A stretch of 32,192 nt of DNA from Haloferax profundi (GTDB lineage: Archaea; Halobacteriota; Halobacteria; Halobacteriales; Haloferacaceae). The notes beneath the pieces are model-generated. The model saw only the letters and a program-made list of their open reading frames with translations. It was not told the origin of the DNA and ran no database searches. The DNA lies in contig NZ_LOPV01000288.1 of the NCBI RefSeq assembly GCF_001469865.1, positions 1-32,192 on the forward strand, read 5' to 3'. Positions 30,533 to 32,192 of the stretch are shown piece after piece (position 1 is the first letter of the stretch; every line of letters begins with the position of its first letter). The position numbers were made by a program, and so were the translations under genes.

Positions 30533-31639
30533 ATGGAGTACGTACAAGAGCGGGTCACGACGCTCCACGACCTCTCGGGGACGGTCCCCGACGCACCCAC
30601 GGACCGTGCGGCCGTGGTCGTCCCCATGACCGAACGAGAGTACGCCGGCCTCGCCGCAGAGCGCGTCCTCTCGACGCTGGAGTCGCTCTCGCCCGCCCGC
30701 GTCGTCGTCCCACTTCGCGCCCCCGCCGACCGTGTCGTCCCCTTCGTCGACTGGTTAGCCGACTTCGACCTCCCGCTCGACGTGTTGTGGTGCGACGGCC
30801 CCCGTGTCGCTGACTTACTCGAAGAGAGCGGTCTCGAGGGAACACGGGGCAAGGGCCGCGACGTATGGCTTGCACTCGGGGTCGCCGCCGACGAAGACTA
30901 CGTCGTCGTCCACGACGCGGACACCAAGACCTACGACGAGCGGTACGTCTCGCGACTCCTCTTTCCGCTCGCCCACGGCCACGACTTTTCGAAGGGCTAC
31001 TACGCCCGCGTCGAAGACGGCAACCTGTACGGCCGACTCTTCAGGCTCTTCTACGCGCCACTCGTCCGAACCCTCGCCGACGAGACGGACGCACCAATCG
31101 TCCACTACCTCGAATCGTTCCGATACGCGCTCGCCGGCGAGTTCGCCATGACCGGTGACCTCGCGTTGCAGATGCGTTCGCCCCGAGATTGGGGACTGGA
31201 GGTCGGGACCCTCGGCGACGCCTTCGCACACGCTGGGTTCGAGCGCAGCGCACAGGTGGACCTCGGCGCGTACGAACACGACCACCGGGCGGTCAGTGGC
31301 CCGACGGGGCTCTCGGACATGAGTGAGTCAGTCGGCAGAACGCTCCTCCAGACCGTCGTCGAACACGGCGCCGCACCCGACTTCGAGACACTCGCCGGGC
31401 GCTACCGCGACACTGGCTTTCAGTTCGTCGAACAGTACGCCGCCGACGCGGCGTTCAACGACTTCGACTACGACCGGACCGGCGAGCGTGAACAGGTCGA
31501 AACGTACGCGCAGGCCGTGGTCGAACCGGGAGACGACACGCGACTTCCGGCGTGGAACGATGCACCACTCTCGCCTGCGGACGTGCTGGCCGCGGCGCGT
31601 GCCGATATCGACGCAGTTCGGGGAGGTGACCGTCGATGA
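30533..31639 (+). CDS. GpgS-like glycosyltransferase (GT-A fold)
   Basis: The 368-residue cytoplasmic protein resembles glucosyl-3-phosphoglycerate synthase (GT2/GT81), which joins a nucleotide sugar to 3-phosphoglycerate for compatible-solute or glycolipid synthesis. The Rossmann-like start is AAVVVPMTEREYAGLAAERV; RGKGRDVW (105-112) leads to VVVHDAD (124-130), a DxD-type metal site, and ESFRYALAGEFAMTGDLALQ follows in the acceptor half. The family match is moderate; the protein could use another acceptor. The ATG at 30533 follows a CTTTTGC element (30502-30508) at TATA distance. It ends in an ATGA overlap with the small acidic protein gene. No dedicated phosphatase partner is visible. Confidence 0.82.
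   Translation: MEYVQERVTTLHDLSGTVPDAPTDRAAVVVPMTEREYAGLAAERVLSTLESLSPARVVVPLRAPADRVVPFVDWLADFDLPLDVLWCDGPRVADLLEESGLEGTRGKGRDVWLALGVAADEDYVVVHDADTKTYDERYVSRLLFPLAHGHDFSKGYYARVEDGNLYGRLFRLFYAPLVRTLADETDAPIVHYLESFRYALAGEFAMTGDLALQMRSPRDWGLEVGTLGDAFAHAGFERSAQVDLGAYEHDHRAVSGPTGLSDMSESVGRTLLQTVVEHGAAPDFETLAGRYRDTGFQFVEQYAADAAFNDFDYDRTGEREQVETYAQAVVEPGDDTRLPAWNDAPLSPADVLAAARADIDAVRGGDRR
31622..31629 (+). promoter_or_regulatory. Shine-Dalgarno site of the 31636 gene
   Basis: GGAGGTGA, an exact anti-Shine-Dalgarno match, lies seven bases before the ATG at 31636, inside the glycosyltransferase's last codons. With the ATGA overlap it shows SD-driven translation of a downstream operon gene. Confidence 0.7.
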
Positions 31640-32124
31640 GTGAGTCCACCTACGACGACGTGGCCGGAATCGTCGACCTCTTCGGCGCACTCACCCGCGA
31701 CGAACTCGAACACGCACTCGACGAACTCGCGTTCAAACAGGGCCACGAGACAGACGCCGACGCACTCGCGGACGTCATCTCGGACGCTATCGACGCGTAC
31801 TATCTCGTCGCCTACGAGACTCCCGACGAAGCGGACGAACTCCTCACCGTCGGCCCGATGGCGTTTCCCACGCTCCCGCCGCGAGCGGAGGACTTGCCGC
31901 ACATTCTCGACGTCTCCGTCCGCGACGTGCCCCGAAACCAACTCGTCGAACAGGTCGAATCGCGTCTCCGGACGGCGGCGGCCGAGGCGGTCGATTCGGG
32001 CGACACCGACGAGATTTCTCACCTCCTCGACGTGACGTACGACCTCGAAGCGTGGGCAGACGCCGACGTGGCCGACATCAGGGACAGACTGGACGCAGCA
32101 TTGGCCGAAGAGGGGCAGGCCTAA
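31636..32124 (+). CDS. Small acidic helical protein, DUF7109-like
   Basis: The 162-residue protein is strongly acidic and predicted helical: YDDVAGIVDLFGALTRDELEHALDELAF at the start, DALADVISDAIDAYYLVAYE, then RDVPRNQLVEQVESRLRTAAAEAVDSG and a terminal DVADIRDRLDAALAEEG. I recall it as DUF7109 of haloarchaea. The pattern of helices with a conserved Tyr-Tyr and TRDELxHALxE resembles regulators or chaperones more than enzymes. The ATG overlaps the glycosyltransferase stop (ATGA) and has a perfect Shine-Dalgarno site, so it is probably made in step with that enzyme. The function is unknown. Confidence 0.8.
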   Translation: MSESTYDDVAGIVDLFGALTRDELEHALDELAFKQGHETDADALADVISDAIDAYYLVAYETPDEADELLTVGPMAFPTLPPRAEDLPHILDVSVRDVPRNQLVEQVESRLRTAAAEAVDSGDTDEISHLLDVTYDLEAWADADVADIRDRLDAALAEEGQA

Positions 32125-32153
32125 GTCGTGTCATCACTTTACGAATCGTGACG

Positions 32154-32192
32154 ATGGACCTCGCGGGCGTCACCCGACACGAACCGGTGACA
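32154..32192 (+). CDS. N-terminal fragment of a protein continuing past the right edge
   Basis: Thirteen codons from the ATG at 32154 read MDLAGVTRHEPVT and run off the window. There is a 29-bp gap after the 31636 gene. The reading frame is plausible in codon use but too short for identification; no membrane or metal-binding motif is visible. Confidence 0.4.
   Translation, partial: MDLAGVTRHEPVT

Overview
This is chromosomal DNA of a halophilic archaeon, most likely a Haloferax close to H. volcanii. GC-rich third codon positions, acidic proteins, TATA-like boxes about 25-30 bp upstream of start codons (leaderless transcripts), dense ATGA/GTGA overlaps and many haloarchaea-only families support this. 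From memory, the tubulin-like gene corresponds to CetZ2 and the 56-aa zinc-finger gene to the HVO_0758 family, both of which lie in this stretch of the H. volcanii chromosome; I could not check this by alignment. I see no rRNA, tRNA, CRISPR array, insertion sequence or phage gene.

Layout: (1) 1-5.7 kb, information processing: the first codons of a CxxC protein, a 38-aa acidic protein, inorganic pyrophosphatase, a PadR-type regulator, the rnhA operon, a TFB paralogue without zinc-ribbon cysteines, the repair protein NreA and a TatA-like 57-aa membrane protein. (2) 5.7-14.1 kb, mixed housekeeping: DUF302, a GrpB/CPBP/DUF5789 operon, a membrane protein with a C-terminal cysteine cluster, a DUF5788/PolX/Mut7-C operon, a polytopic membrane protein and an alkaline-phosphatase superfamily enzyme. 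(3) 14.2-25.1 kb, the most interesting part: a CetZ tubulin divergent from a type IV pilus/Tad-like locus. The locus holds a coiled-coil protein with a 9-residue tandem repeat, a secreted small protein, a PilB/TadA ATPase, a fused TadB/TadC-like PilC, and four membrane-anchored small-to-giant proteins that look like pilin or pseudopilin components. Two promoters inside it share a 17-nt identical block at identical spacing. (4) 25.1-32.2 kb, metabolism: DUF5791 plus an atypical SDR, a DHH phosphoesterase, an aldo/keto reductase, the zinc-finger microprotein, an MFS transporter and a GpgS-like glycosyltransferase coupled to a small acidic protein. A further gene begins at the right edge.

The pilus-like locus is the best candidate for a poorly described system. 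It has the motor and platform but no recognisable prepilin peptidase and no conventional PilA. Instead it has membrane-anchored partners, including one of 1015 residues, translated as a tightly coupled set and apparently sharing one control element with the ATPase.
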